Shown here: piece by piece, positions 12,301 through 23,335 of the stretch
How the letters are laid out: every line of letters starts with the position of its first letter
How positions within the stretch are numbered: the stretch's first letter is position 1
Source of the DNA: Cucumis sativus
Lineage: Eukaryota > Streptophyta > Magnoliopsida > Cucurbitales > Cucurbitaceae
Direction: 5' to 3'
Assembly (NCBI RefSeq): GCF_000004075.3
Contig: NC_026659.2
Span: forward strand, 21,346,272 to 21,410,271
DNA: 64,000 bases
Translations under genes and position numbers: made by a program
The notes under the pieces: model-generated
Database searches by the model: none
What the model was told of the DNA's origin: nothing
Seen by the model: only the letters and a program-made list of their open reading frames with translations

Positions 12301-15300
12301 AGATATATATTCCTTCCCTTCTGTTGCCATGTGTTGTTAGGACCACTTGCAAACCTAACAACCATATTGCCTTGGTTCAAATTCCCTTTGTACCCTTCCT
12401 TGTGTATACTTTGGTGATTGTTGGCCTAGCATTCTTTTGCTGTCCATCATGATATTTTTCTTACAATCTTAGTTGACCTGGCATTATCTTGACATGGATG
12501 TTCTAGCTTCATAGTTACCTCTGTCTTCAAACCAACAATTCCTTTTGTAATTGATGTCATTAGTTTGTTTTATTGCTTATTTGCTATTATACTTTTTTTC
12601 TCCCCAACTAAACTTTCTTTTTTGACTTTCAAGTTTCTGAATATATATGTCTAGGTTGTTGCTGATCGTGATTTTGCCCCTGGTGAACATGTAAGTTTTC
12701 ATTTTGATTTTTAACTTCAACTAAATATACAAGGTTCAGGTGGAGTGATTTATTTATTGGTTCACCTTCAATTTTGCTCTATCAACATAGCAAACGAACT
12801 TCCGTTCAATGGCTCTCCATGTTTTTTTGCGTATGATCTTTGAACTGAGTGATACAATTTCTTTTCATTCTTTCTTCTTTTTGGTGTCTCCATTCCTGTG
12901 GGGACCTGATTGCTCGGGGAAGTTTTACATTGATTTCTTTTGAATACCTTTCTAATATTAATTCTCAAGTTATGGTTATATGCTTATATTTCGTTCATTT
13001 GAAACAAAACTGTAATTTTGTCTGAACCATGGATGTGTACAAACTACTTGTATGATATGAAGTCTTAACATATTTCAATCTTTTCTGAACCTTTGATACG
13101 TGAAGAAGCTTATCATTTTTAATTACATGATTTGTGAAATCTACTTGCACGGGAGAAGTTGGAATCAAGATTTCCCATGGATCTACAGATTTCTTCTCTT
13201 GAAAGTTTCGGGTTGAGCTGTTTCATGGTTTGGATATTGTTTCTGTATATATGACTCATACATGATATTGTTTTATGTACATGCTTTATTGGTTACTTCT
13301 GTGATTATATTGCAAGCAATCGCAAGCCAATATAATTCATTTTAATTGATGTAATACATTTGATTTTTTTACCCTTAAATTTACTAGGGCTATTTTACAG
13401 GTACTAATAAGGTATGGAAAATATTCAAATGCTACGTTGATGTTGGATTTTGGGTTTGCGCTTCCATACAACATTCATGATCAGGTAAGTTATGGAAATT
13501 TAGATTGAAGGAAATTATTGACGCAATGGAGAACTATGGTTATTGTATAGCTGTTCCTCTAAAAAAAAGTTTAAGCATTATTATAATTCCACTGTGATGA
13601 TAGTTTCAATCAATTAGGACTCCCTTTTAGGATTTAAAGTGGTCTTCTTAGTTTGATCTCAGGAAGCACGACACCAACATGTGACACGACACAATACCAA
13701 TCGATTGGAGAGAGGGCTGAACTTGGAAGACTTTTAGAGAGGCCGGGGTTTATTTGTTAAAAAATATTTTATATTTTAAAAATAACTTTTAATAATATAA
13801 TATAAGAATAATAATAAAATGATGTTAGCGTCCCCCAATGTGTCATCCAGTGATGTCCTCACGTGTTGGCGTTTGTCAGAATAATAAAAAAAAGCAAAAG
13901 AAAAAAGATGACACAGTTTTGTGTCTGTCAGGCGTGTCTGACACATGTCAGGTGAGCATGTCCGACATCGACACTATCCAAAATGCAGTGTCCACTCCTC
14001 ATAGGTTTGATCCATTTTGGCATCTTAAAACCAACAAACGCAAACAATCTTCTTTGGTTTTTCTAATTCTCTCAATCTTGCATGAAGTAGTTATGTAAGT
14101 GCATGGCTCTTGGATGGACAAACAGCTGATCCTCCTCTTCAATCATCAACCTTCTCCTATTTGGCCAATCTCCCCCGTGCTTGACTACGGCCACCTCTCC
14201 TTGCTCTCAGATCTTTTCACATTTAGGATAATAACTATTTTTTTCTCTTAATCTTTAGGAAAAGAAGTGGATGTGTAGGATGATACTTGTATATTTTGGT
14301 AATGCTATTTATCATTTGAATTCGCTTCTTTTACTTTTAAAATTCTGTTTTGAAGATGATGCTCTTTATATTTTTTTTTTATGGATACTCATTTGAATGT
14401 TGAATTGTATATGTCTACATGGAAATATGGCATACTCAGGTACAGGTCCCAGTTAAAACTGTTAAAGATGATCCTTTGGCGAGAATAAAGTTGGAACTTT
14501 GGGGAAGAAGTTGCACATCAGGTACCGACTATGTGAAAGGTGTTTACTCCACTGGGAATTCTTTCACCATCAGGTTATTATCTTTGTCAAAAAGTAGTTT
14601 AATATTTTTAGCTTAAGCCTTCAACTCTCTATTATTCCCTTGGAGAAGCTTTTTGTAACTTCATTTTTTTTTCTCTAAAGGAAACAAGCCTCTTCAGTTT
14701 TTGTAACTTCATTTAGATGGAATTCCTCTTTATTTGTAAATTCCAAATTATCCATGGGTCTTTTTCCTGTCGAAGGGGGAAGATTCAATTTAAAATAAAA
14801 ACTAACTTTAATTGGAAGAAAATGGAAAAAAAAGTGCCTGCATAGAGTAAACGAGTAAAAAGAAAAAAAAGAAAGAGACAAACTAGAAAGAATCTCCAAT
14901 CAACTAAAACAAGTTCAACAACTATTTACAAAAAGGCTTAGCCACGGCCACTGGAGCGCAAGGATATGTTGAATTTGGACCTAATAAAGGCACACACATC
15001 AATTAATGACCTCCGAAGTTCTCTTAAGACTGTATACACCCTCCCAAAAACTCCCACTAAGCAGCAAACACTAACAAGTCACAAAAAATTTCGCTTTTGA
15101 AATTTATTATTATTCTCTTATATAAGTTTCAGGTGATTTTGTGTAAAATAAAGATACAACTCCCAAGTTTAAATTTCTAAGAAATTTATGTGCTGCTAGG
15201 TATGGATCAATTATCCGAATCAAATTCTAATCACAATTTCTCTTAGTTGGAGTTCCTTCTTGCATAGAGAGCTCCCTCCAAAGAAGCATGGACATGGACA

Positions 15301-18300
15301 CGGTGATACGCAAATTTCTAAAATAATAGGACATAGACACAAAATACTAAATGTTTTTCATTTCCTTAACAAAATAAATAAATATATGTTCTTCACTAAA
15401 AAAAAGCATAAAATGTCATTGTCAATTGTCAAGTTAATATTTAACCATGGTAGTTTGTAGGAGTACAAAACAAATTAGGTATATTCAACATGGAAAGTGA
15501 TTTTCCATACAAAAGAAAAAAATATTAAAGACTAATAAAAAACTATCCTCTCAAATCTCAATGACAACTTCATCCTTATCAACACCATCCTCCTTTTAGT
15601 AATTTCAGCCTCCAACTCTGGATCATCTAAAGATAAATTAGCTACTTCAAGCATGCCCACATCTTCATGCGAATCAAAAGCATCTCCTGCAATATCCCAT
15701 GACTTGGTTTCTCCTTTTGAATATTCTGGTCTTTTTCTAGACAAAAGATGAAGGTTAGTGTGGATAAATACCAAATCTTATGCACGTGGATGCATCATTT
15801 TGTTCCTCTTAATGGAGCTCATAAAAGAATATGTGCTTCAATTTCTTTCACAACATGAAGAGGATGATGATTGTCCTAAAGCTTTAAAAACAAACTTTTG
15901 AAGCATTGGTGCATAAGTCCCATGAGTTGCCCACCAACTTATAGGATTTGTAGTGTATCTCTCGCATATAGAATAATCAACAAACTCTCCATTTTTTTTT
16001 TTTGTAGAAAATTGAGCAAATTCTATGTTTACTTCTTGCACGATCCTCGGGGCTACTAAAATACCTATTCATACACGTCATAGAAAGAAGAATAGTACTC
16101 CATGAATAGTATTCCAATGTGCTAAACAGGACATTGGAACAAGAATAGCACTCCACTTCACTGTTTAGCACATCACATCACTTTACTCTCAAATTGCTAA
16201 ACCAAGTCATGGAGTACTATTCTTCTTTCTATGACGTGTTTGAATTAGGTATTTTAGTAGCCCGAGGATTGTGCAAAAGTGAACATAGAATTTGCTCAAT
16301 TTTCTACAAAAACTGGAGATTTTGATAAATATGATTCCATGTGCAAGAGATACACTATAGATTCTAGAAGTTGGTGGGCAATTCATGGGGCTTATTTACC
16401 AATACTTCAAAAGATTGTTTTTAAAGTTTTAGGACAACCTGATCCTCTTTATGTTGGAAAGAAATTGGAGCACATATTCTTTTATTAACTCCATTAATAG
16501 GAACAAAATGACGTCTCAACGTGCAGATGATTTTGTATTTATCTACAGTAACCTTCGTCTTTTGTCTAGAAAAACTCCAGAATATTCAAAAGGAGAAACC
16601 AGGTCATGGGATATTCGGGAGATGCTTTTGATTCACTTGAAGTAGCTAATTTATCTTTAGATGATTCAGAGTTGGAGGTTGAAATTATTAAGGAGGATGG
16701 TGTTGATAAGGATCAAGATATCATAGATTTGAGAGTATAGTTTTTAATATTTTATTCTTTTGTATGGAAAACCACTTTCCAGTTTAGGTTAAATTGCTAA
16801 CTTAGGTATAGGTTGAATGTTTGAATATATATAATATGTTTTGTACTCCTACAAACTACAATAGTTAATTATTAACTTGATAATTGACAATGACACAATG
16901 ACATTTTATGTTTTTTTTTTTTTGTGAAGAACATTTAGTGTTTCTTTTTTGTTGAGGAAATGAAGAACCTTCAGTATTTTGGGACAAATTTACATAGTAT
17001 AAAAAAATTAATTTTGAAAAAAAGTGTATCCCCAACGTGTCCATATTCTATTATTTTAGAAATTGGCTTATCACCGTGTCTTGTTGTATCTGTATCCATG
17101 TCCCATGTCCGTGTTCGTGCTTGCTTCTTAGCATGTAGTATCTGCTTTATGGAGACAAGAGTCCAGTTTTGAGTTTAATGATTTGTTGTTCTGAGTTGCT
17201 TCCCATGCGGTAATGGATGCCATGCTGAAAATATTGTATGAATTGAATATTTACTTATATTGGAAATTTATGTTTGTATATAAATGCAGTCAAGTAAAAG
17301 TAATGAGCGTCTGAGTGAGAAGAATTTTTTTGCTTGGTCTGTCACCCACCTATATAAACTTTTCGAGGGCAAATATATTCAATAGAATTTGCAGGAGTTC
17401 GAGTAATAGAATACTGATTATAACAAAATTTAGATAATCAAACGTGGATAGAGTACGTATTACTTTATCTCAAAAATTATATCATATTACGTTATCTTGA
17501 CCAAACTATTACAGCTTTTGTAATTTTTATACACCATCAGAGAAGTGAGATCTGCCACAGGGAAAGGGAGAGGTCTTCCCCAATCACTTCGTGCATTTGC
17601 TCGTATTTTGTCTTGCACTAATCCTCAGGGTTTGCATCTCTCGATTTATTGGCTGTCATTTCTGCATTGGCGTGACTCAAGTTTGATATCTTGATTCTTG
17701 ATTGTATAGAGTTAAATGACTTAAGTTCTGAAGCTGTTAATGGTGATGGTCGATTGGCTCGAATTCCACTGAAGAATGTCTATAAAGAAGTTGAAGCACA
17801 TCGGATTTTGCTTTCTCAATTCAAACAATTAGTTGAAGAGTATAATGCATCTATTGAGGTAATCACACTCCAAAATCAATTTGTTTGACAAAAAGTTGTT
17901 TGGGAAAGAAAATTACTGTATGGTTCTAGTTTTCATTTGGTTTGGTTTCTAGTTTTCAAAATGTTATATTTCTACCCTTGTTTCCATTTGTTCCCTAGGC
18001 TCAAGATTTACACTATCAACCTTGATTTTTCACCAAAGACTCAGCATTTAATCTTTGGTGTTAATGTCTATACATTAATATAAAATAGTGAGATTGGTTT
18101 TCACTAATTTTCCATCACTGTTAAAATTAATTAAGAAATTCACGTCACAATTATTTTAAATTAATTAATTGAAAGTTAACCTCAAAGGCCAAAGTGTGTA
18201 CCAAGGAAAACTCAAGGAAAAATATATAAACTATTGAAACCTAGAGACCAAATGAAATTAAACTCAAAACTCCGAGAAAAAGATGTAAGATTATTGAACC

Positions 18301-20129
18301 CATAGACCAAATGGAATTTAAACTCAAAACTGAAGGGGTTGAGTGTAAATTATTGAAACTTAAGAACCAAATGAAAACTAAACTCAAAACTTAGGGACCA
18401 AGAAGATACTTTTCGCAAATCTTTTTATAAATAAGTTATGCAGTATGCGATGCATGTATTGTACTAGATTTTGATTTTCTGGTTGTGACTATTGGTGAAA
18501 TTCTGTAATATTTATAGGTAGATGTTTGAAGAGTTTTGGTTATTGACTTAAGTCAGAGCCATCTTTCTGACATTTTTCCCGTTATTCCATTTCTTTCCTA
18601 ATGTATTACTGTTTTGAATGCTGACACATTATATGTCCACTTGTTCTGCTTACCTTTAGTAGTTGCATTTGGCCTGAGGTTAGGCTTGGGAGACTGGTGA
18701 GTTTGGCTTTAGATTCTCCTAACTAGGGTTTAGGAAACACAATTGCAAACAAATAGATAGAAATATATTGCAATGACTAAATAAATTACAATATTGATAG
18801 CCCTTCAAAAGGGGCTATGTCTCTGCCAAAGTTCCACAATAACAAAACCCAAAATCGTTGCTTCCTCTAAAATGTTCAACTTCCTTTATTATAACCAAAA
18901 CACCACTTACTAATTACTACTATGTTCTTACTACTATTCTACAAATATTCCAAATATATCCCTCACTAGTACTCTCACAACTTCCTAGCTCTAACCTACA
19001 TTTGGGGGAGAAGTTGCCAAACCTAGGTTTAAAAATTCAGGTTCCTTTCAAACTTCCCAAATCCTCTCAAACCTCCAAACTTAGTGTTAAAAAGCGGTGA
19101 AGTAAAATAGACACCGAGTTACGTGAAAACCCGAGTACGGGAAGGAAAATCACGATTGACTTTTATTAATTTCTCATATTAACAAAAGATACAGGAGGGA
19201 AGATAAATAGGCAACATGCTTATGATAAAAAAGGAAAGGAAATTAGGGTAAATCCTTCCTTGGGCCAAGTCCTCCTAATTCTAACACTTAACAAACGCAA
19301 ACTTTCAAGTCAAACCTTTGCCTCAAAGATTGGGAGCTAAATATCTTTTTGAACATATGTGTGTACGTACACACACATATATATTTCAAACTCCATCACT
19401 CTAGACTGAACAATATATGTCATATTACTGGGGGATGAAGGCAATGTCAGACATCCAATATTGGAAAAGTTAACCTTTCTTATGTTGCTCAATTCCTTGC
19501 ATTGCTTTGTGTTGTATAATGAGATTTTGTGATACTGATATGGATAATGGGTTTGTATATTTTTGGTGCATCCAATCCAAAGTCTTCAAAGATTACTTTA
19601 TACAGGACATTTGCTTAGATTGGAATGCTTTCATTTTTTCAATTTAATTATGTCTTTCGTTATCTTGTTGCTTTGTATTTGTCGCTTTTGGGAACTTGTA
19701 CTTCATCTATCATTAGAACTTCATTTTGGGATGTGATGAGGGTGTTATGGATGTGTAAACCTAGTTGATATGTTGTGAGGCACTTGTTGATCTAATTGTC
19801 CTATGATTCCTATTGCTTATTATGTATCATTATAATATGAGTATTGGTCTCTTTTCATTTCATCGAAGAAAAGTCATCTCAATATGAGAATTGGTCTCAT
19901 CAATGAAAAGTGATGTCTTTGCATGTGTGTGTGTGTGTATATGGTGTACTACTTGGACAAACTAAGTCTTCTTGTACTGGTCATGCAGGCAATAGAGCCG
20001 GTTGATTCTCCTTGTCTGGGCAGAAAGTTGGCACGGCGAAGACTATTGGCCCAACATCTTCTCACCGGTGAGGTTCGCGTCCTCAAGTCTGCTATTGCTT
20101 GGCTGGAGAACTATTGTGAGGCCATTTAG
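9317..20129 (+). CDS. SET-domain protein-lysine methyltransferase, Rubisco LSMT-like
   Basis: Plant SET protein of the Rubisco large-subunit methyltransferase-like class (SET followed by a Rubisco-substrate-binding domain), resembling Arabidopsis At1g24610; the substrate is unknown. Fifteen exons: 9317-9358, 9467-9579, 9666-9729, 9819-9929, 10059-10118, 10868-10975, 11469-11538, 11697-11737, 11891-11971, 12655-12690, 13401-13484, 14440-14573, 17541-17629, 17710-17858, 19989-20129. The total is 1323 nt, 440 aa. SET motifs: FADFLNHDGAS near residue 206-216, and RYGKYSNATLMLDFGFAL near 246-263. The C-terminus has KLARRRLLAQHLLTGE, typical of the substrate-binding domain. ATG 9317 (MLSTSIATSQPLLF) is used because ATGs at 9284/9290 hit a stop at once; the donor after exon 1 is GTAAGG. 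Exon 1 is the least certain. Introns 11, 12 and 14 are enlarged by mobile DNA. Confidence 0.85.
10240..10505. repeat. GT-rich microsatellites in intron 5 of the SET gene
   Basis: Two short TG/GT runs occur, at about 10247-10264 and 10485-10500, inside the 749 bp intron between exons 5 and 6. The ORFs crossing them are low-complexity artefacts. Confidence 0.7.
12075..12145. repeat. CA-rich imperfect duplication in intron 9 of the SET gene
   Basis: AGCACACACACA occurs twice about 38 bp apart (ACCAGCACACACACACAATG and ACAGCACACACACAACAG). Nothing coding is supported between exons 9 and 10. Confidence 0.7.
13651..14012. mobile_element. Non-autonomous hAT-like element with 8-bp target duplication (intron 11)
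   Basis: GTTTGATC is present at 13651-13658 and again at 14005-14012, flanking 346 bp whose ends are rich in GACAC/GTGTC-type subterminal repeats (GAAGCACGACACC at the left, GTGTCCGACATCGACAC-like motifs at the right). An 8-bp duplication with short imperfect terminal inverted repeats is the hallmark of hAT transposons. There is no transposase inside; the 86-codon frame at 13838-14098 crosses the right end and is not a gene. Confidence 0.65.
15532..16041 (-). pseudogene. hAT transposase C-terminal fragment, left arm
   Basis: Minus-strand frames at 15838-16041 and 15532-15774 carry the hAT dimerisation motifs (SWWATHGTYAPMLQKFVFKA, then LGQSSSSSCCERN, then LLSRKRPEYSKGETKSWDI). They are in different frames and start without the catalytic N-terminal part, so this is a dead fragment. 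It belongs to the foldback element and lies inside the SET-gene intron, antisense to that gene. Confidence 0.75.
16279..16740 (+). pseudogene. hAT transposase C-terminal fragment, right arm
   Basis: Plus-strand mirror copy of the left-arm fragment. Frames at 16279-16488 and 16451-16645 give SWWAIHGAYLPILQKIVFK and then LLSRKTPEYSKGETRSWDI. A frameshift separates them near 16450, where the conserved Ser/Cys-rich turn is damaged. It ends at about 16740 in an acidic tail and stop, followed by about 390 bp of 3' terminal transposon sequence. Confidence 0.75.
17860..19988. other. Intron 14 of the SET gene: repeat-rich, no gene
   Basis: The 2.1 kb intron before the last exon holds a 60-bp tandem repeat (18231-18410), sequence at about 19095-19300 that reads like an LTR-type repeat border (GACACCGAGTTACGTG near 19111), a near-palindromic GT/AC run at about 19354-19380 centred on GTACGTAC, and a GT run at 19924-19938. 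No coding frame here resembles a known protein. Confidence 0.5.
18231..18410. repeat. Three-unit 60-bp degenerate tandem repeat
   Basis: Units begin at about 18231, 18291 and 18351, each reading ATTGAA then GACCAAAT or AACCAAAT, then AAACTCAAAAC. The period is almost exactly 60 bp with about 20-30 percent divergence by eye. It lies in intron 14 of the SET gene. Confidence 0.75.
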
Positions 20130-20929
20130 ATTCACCTCTTATATAAATTGGATAGTGCGGATCATCTCCAATTCCCAACATATCCATGTAACTTTAGGCC
20201 TTTGGCAATTCATGCTTCAATAGCACCATGGCCTGGTATGTAATCTTCTTTTTGAGGTTGGTTGTACTAAATTTACTTCTCTTGAGCTTTATTCGTTTTA
20301 ATGTGCTTTGGTTGCTATTGTTCTCTACTGTAAGGGCTGCTGCATTTGTAATTTAGGAAATAGTTTAGATTGATTTGATATTTTGAGTGTGTATTTATAT
20401 TGAAGACCATCATTAATGAAAAATGGAAAATGAAAAAATATAAGGAATTGCAAAAATTAAATGACCCAAAGGCTTCCTAGAGGAAGGGTCTTGAATCTAA
20501 CAAAATATAATCTAAACTACAAAATAGGCTCACTCGCCACCGAAGTCCAAAGAGAAACACTATACTTCATGAATGAGCATTTTCACATTCGAACCCTCTA
20601 TCCCTCTAGGCTATGTGTCAGGGCAACTGGATGTCGAACACACCAAAGAAGAAAGTTTCAATCTGTGTAAACATAATTACAAATCCAATTTCGAAACAAA
20701 TAATCCAGATCTTCTTTCATCCTCCGAGAAAGAATACAATAAAAAGGTCCAATAAGGAATGGCAACTTCCTTGAGAGCCTCTCCAAGTTATTGAATGTTT
20801 CATGAATAACATGACAAACAAAAAATTTCAGTCATTTGGGATTTTCACTTTCTAAGAGGCAAAAAGATAGACTCTGTGAAAGGTGATCGATCCACTCAAT
20901 AACGGAAGATAAATTTTCAAGAAAGACCC
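20130..20929. other. 3' flank of the SET gene, no further gene seen
   Basis: This contains the presumed 3' UTR of the methyltransferase gene and then unannotated sequence. The short frames at 20461-20670 and 20573-20755 overlap each other in different frames and match nothing I recognise. Confidence 0.4.
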
Positions 20930-21362
20930 TTTGAAGGTGTTTGGGGTGGTGAGTTGGTTTGGTTGTTAGTCTTTGGGTTTTAGTGGTCCATAAATTTTTT
21001 TTAAAAAAACCATTCAAGGGTGTTTGAGGTGTTGAGTTAGTTTGGTTATTATAGTTTTTAGGTTGTAGTATTTTGTAGATTTTAATAGTCTAAATTTAGA
21101 GTGTAGACTAATTTAGTCTGTGTAGAAAATAGTAAACATTGCAACAAATAAGAAAATAAAAATAGATAAAATAGAGTAAACACGGTTACAAAGAGACTTG
21201 AAATAATAGTAATATTGTAGTTAATAATAATAATATTGTAGTTAATAGTAGGTTATAATAACTAAAAAGAACAAATATTATGATTGAAACCACAAGCATG
21301 AAGTAACCTATAATACTCACTCCACCAACTTGAAGTTACGGGCCAAACACCCCGTTTGAAGG
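20930..21362. mobile_element. MITE-like element with TGTTTGG ends and TTTGAAGG flanks
   Basis: TTTGAAGG occurs at 20930-20937 and 21355-21362. Inside, the left end GTGTTTGGGGTGGTGAGTTGG and the complement of the right end (GGGTGTTTGGCCC...AAGTTGG) are imperfect inverted repeats. A second left-end-like copy starts near 21013 (GGGTGTTTGAGGTGTTGAG), suggesting a nested or duplicated terminus. No coding capacity. A related copy lies at about 38196-38450. Confidence 0.6.
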
Positions 21363-22100
21363 ACTGGGGCTCCAAATAAGATTCTCTCTTTCCTATTCAA
21401 GCTCGATGTCTGCCTAAGAGAGTGAGAGGAGGGCCATAAGAATTAAGAATAGAACACATTGTCAATGTCATGGTCATTCCTACACTTGTATTGACAATTT
21501 CCGAATAGACCTGTAACACGGCCCTGGGGGTCTCATCTTTTTTACTTTGTTTATGAGGTATTAAAATGTGGTTTGGTGGGCTTTGGCGCTGGGGCTGGGA
21601 TGTTCTTCCTTTCATTTCCACTATTAATTGGTAGAGTCCAAGAATGGAATGAGTGTTGGTTGGTAGATTGTTTAAATGATATTTTTGATAGGGACAACTT
21701 TTAAGGGGAAGACTTCATATTTAATCAAGGCTAAAATCTATTATTGCTCATTTCCTAAGGGTCTAGACAACATTGAGGGTTGAACCTAAAAAGAAAAAAC
21801 CTTACATATTTATATTGGAGGTTGCCATGACATACATTCAACTTTCACTATTACCTTTTGTAGCAAACTATACCACAAGCTTGTGATAGTCTGGTTTGAT
21901 GGAAGATGAATTTTTTCTTTTTTTTTTTTTTGTTTTTAAACACAGTTGTGATTGAAAGATTCGAATCACAAAACTTGTGTGACTAATACATGCATATTAA
22001 TTGAGTATGGGTAACACTCATAGAGTTAATAACTAGCAATTGATTTTTTTAAAAAATAATGTTAAAAATAGGGTAGGAAGGAAACTAGGATAGAGTAGCA

Positions 22101-22285
22101 AAGTCGTGGACTCGATCTGTGACAATTCGTTGAAGTCATCGACTGGGTACACGACAAGACATTAAAGTCGTGGACTCTCCACGACTTCGATGAGTTGTTT
22201 GTTCTCACTAGTAGTCAATGCTGACATGTGTTTAGTGCGCACAAAGTTGTGAATCAGATCCACGACTTTAAATAGAAGTCGTGGA
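22101..22285. repeat. Cluster of decamer AAGTCGTGGA in both orientations
   Basis: The decamer occurs at 22101, 22165 and 22276 and its complement TCCACGACTT at 22178 and 22259. The copies at 22165/22178 form a perfect 10-bp stem with a 3-base loop; those at 22259/22276 form a perfect 10-bp stem with a 7-base loop. The cluster lies just left of a large inverted repeat and may be part of the same element. Confidence 0.8.
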
Positions 22286-22544
22286 TGAGGTACACAATTT
22301 CCTCACTTAAAGAACCACAGAAGATTTCTGTCTCTTTTCTTTTCATTCCCATCTCTTCGGTCGTTGCATCAATTCTCCTTTTTGTGGTTGTCACCGTCCC
22401 GCCGTTTGATCATTATTTGCTTAGGAGTTCCAAGGTATAATTACTTTCTACTTATTAACATATATTTTTGTTTATTCATAAATAATTTGTTTTAATATAA
22501 TTATTTTGTAAAACATTGTAAAAAATAATATAGTGAAATTGTGT

Positions 22545-23335
22545 ATCAAGTCATGGACTAGGTTAAGTGTGCTTTGGAAATCTAATTGTTTGATTTATGT
22601 CTTGATGTATATTTTAGGGCTTAAATTTTAGTATATTGATATGTAAATTTTAAGAATTAAATCATAATGTTATTGTTATGTAAATTGTTTAATTGTTTGA
22701 TTTCATGATTTTGTATTTTTGTTTCATAAGTTGAACATTGGATTGTTTTACAGAAGTATGGATTGATATGTAAATTTTTAAACTTAAAATTGTGCATGTA
22801 TTGGAATGAAATCTTAGATTGTTTAAATTTGGGATCTTATTTATTAGGCTTTTAGGCTTTGTTTGATTATAATATTGTTGAAATGAATGGTCTTCCTTTC
22901 TAAATAATCCATTAGCCTATATCTATATCACTATCTCTGATATTACCAACTTCAAGAATAACTAGATCCTTAGGTCGTATCGATATATTTAATTAGCTAT
23001 TAAAGTTCAAAAAATGGTAAGACACCATTTATTTTAACAATACTGTAATACAAAAAGTTTACTTGACTGATGAGTAAAAATCTCAAATTTAAACAATCTA
23101 AGTTTCATTCCAACATATGCACATTTTTAAGTTTAAAAATTTACATATCAATACATACAACAATGCAATGTTCAATTTATGAAACAAAAATGTAAAATCA
23201 CAAAATCGAATTATACAATTTACATATCTACAATACTATGAATTTAAGTCATAAAATCAAACACTTTTTCTCCGCCATATGTATACAAAATCATACGCTT
23301 AACCTACCTAGTACGATGTCCTCGACTTTCTTTTC
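22545..23335. repeat. Large inverted repeat (arms about 290 and 255 bp, about 250-bp spacer)
   Basis: The left arm 22545-22834 matches the complement of 23081-23335. Shared blocks include AAATTTAAACAATCTAAG, TTTAAGTTTAAAAATTTACA and GTTCAA/ACTTATGAAACAAAAAT, with small indels and a longer gap in the outer third. No coding frame is inside. It could be a MITE-type or foldback element; target duplications were not found. Confidence 0.75.

Larger units (their letters stand above)
15281..17131. mobile_element. hAT-derived foldback: two inverted 3' halves of a hAT transposon (intron 12)
   Basis: The left arm (15281-about 16110) and right arm (about 16195-17131) are diverged inverted copies with a short spacer of under 100 bp. 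Both outer ends read AAGAAGCA followed by GACAC-rich subterminal sequence (left arm as given, right arm on the complement). Both arms encode the C-terminal dimerisation region of a hAT transposase: W-W-A-x-H-G then P-x-LQK around 15838-16041 on the minus strand and 16279-16488 on the plus strand, followed by LSRK-PEYSKGET-SWDI. Both are broken by stops and frameshifts. This is a head-to-head fusion of two 5'-deleted copies. A candidate imperfect target repeat (GCATAGAG at 15262, GCATGTAG at 17131) is weak. Confidence 0.8.

Noticed and set aside
15977..16645. hAT transposase fragments as a domesticated host gene
   Set aside because: Both arms lack the catalytic part and carry frameshifts and stops, so no protein-coding domestication is supported.
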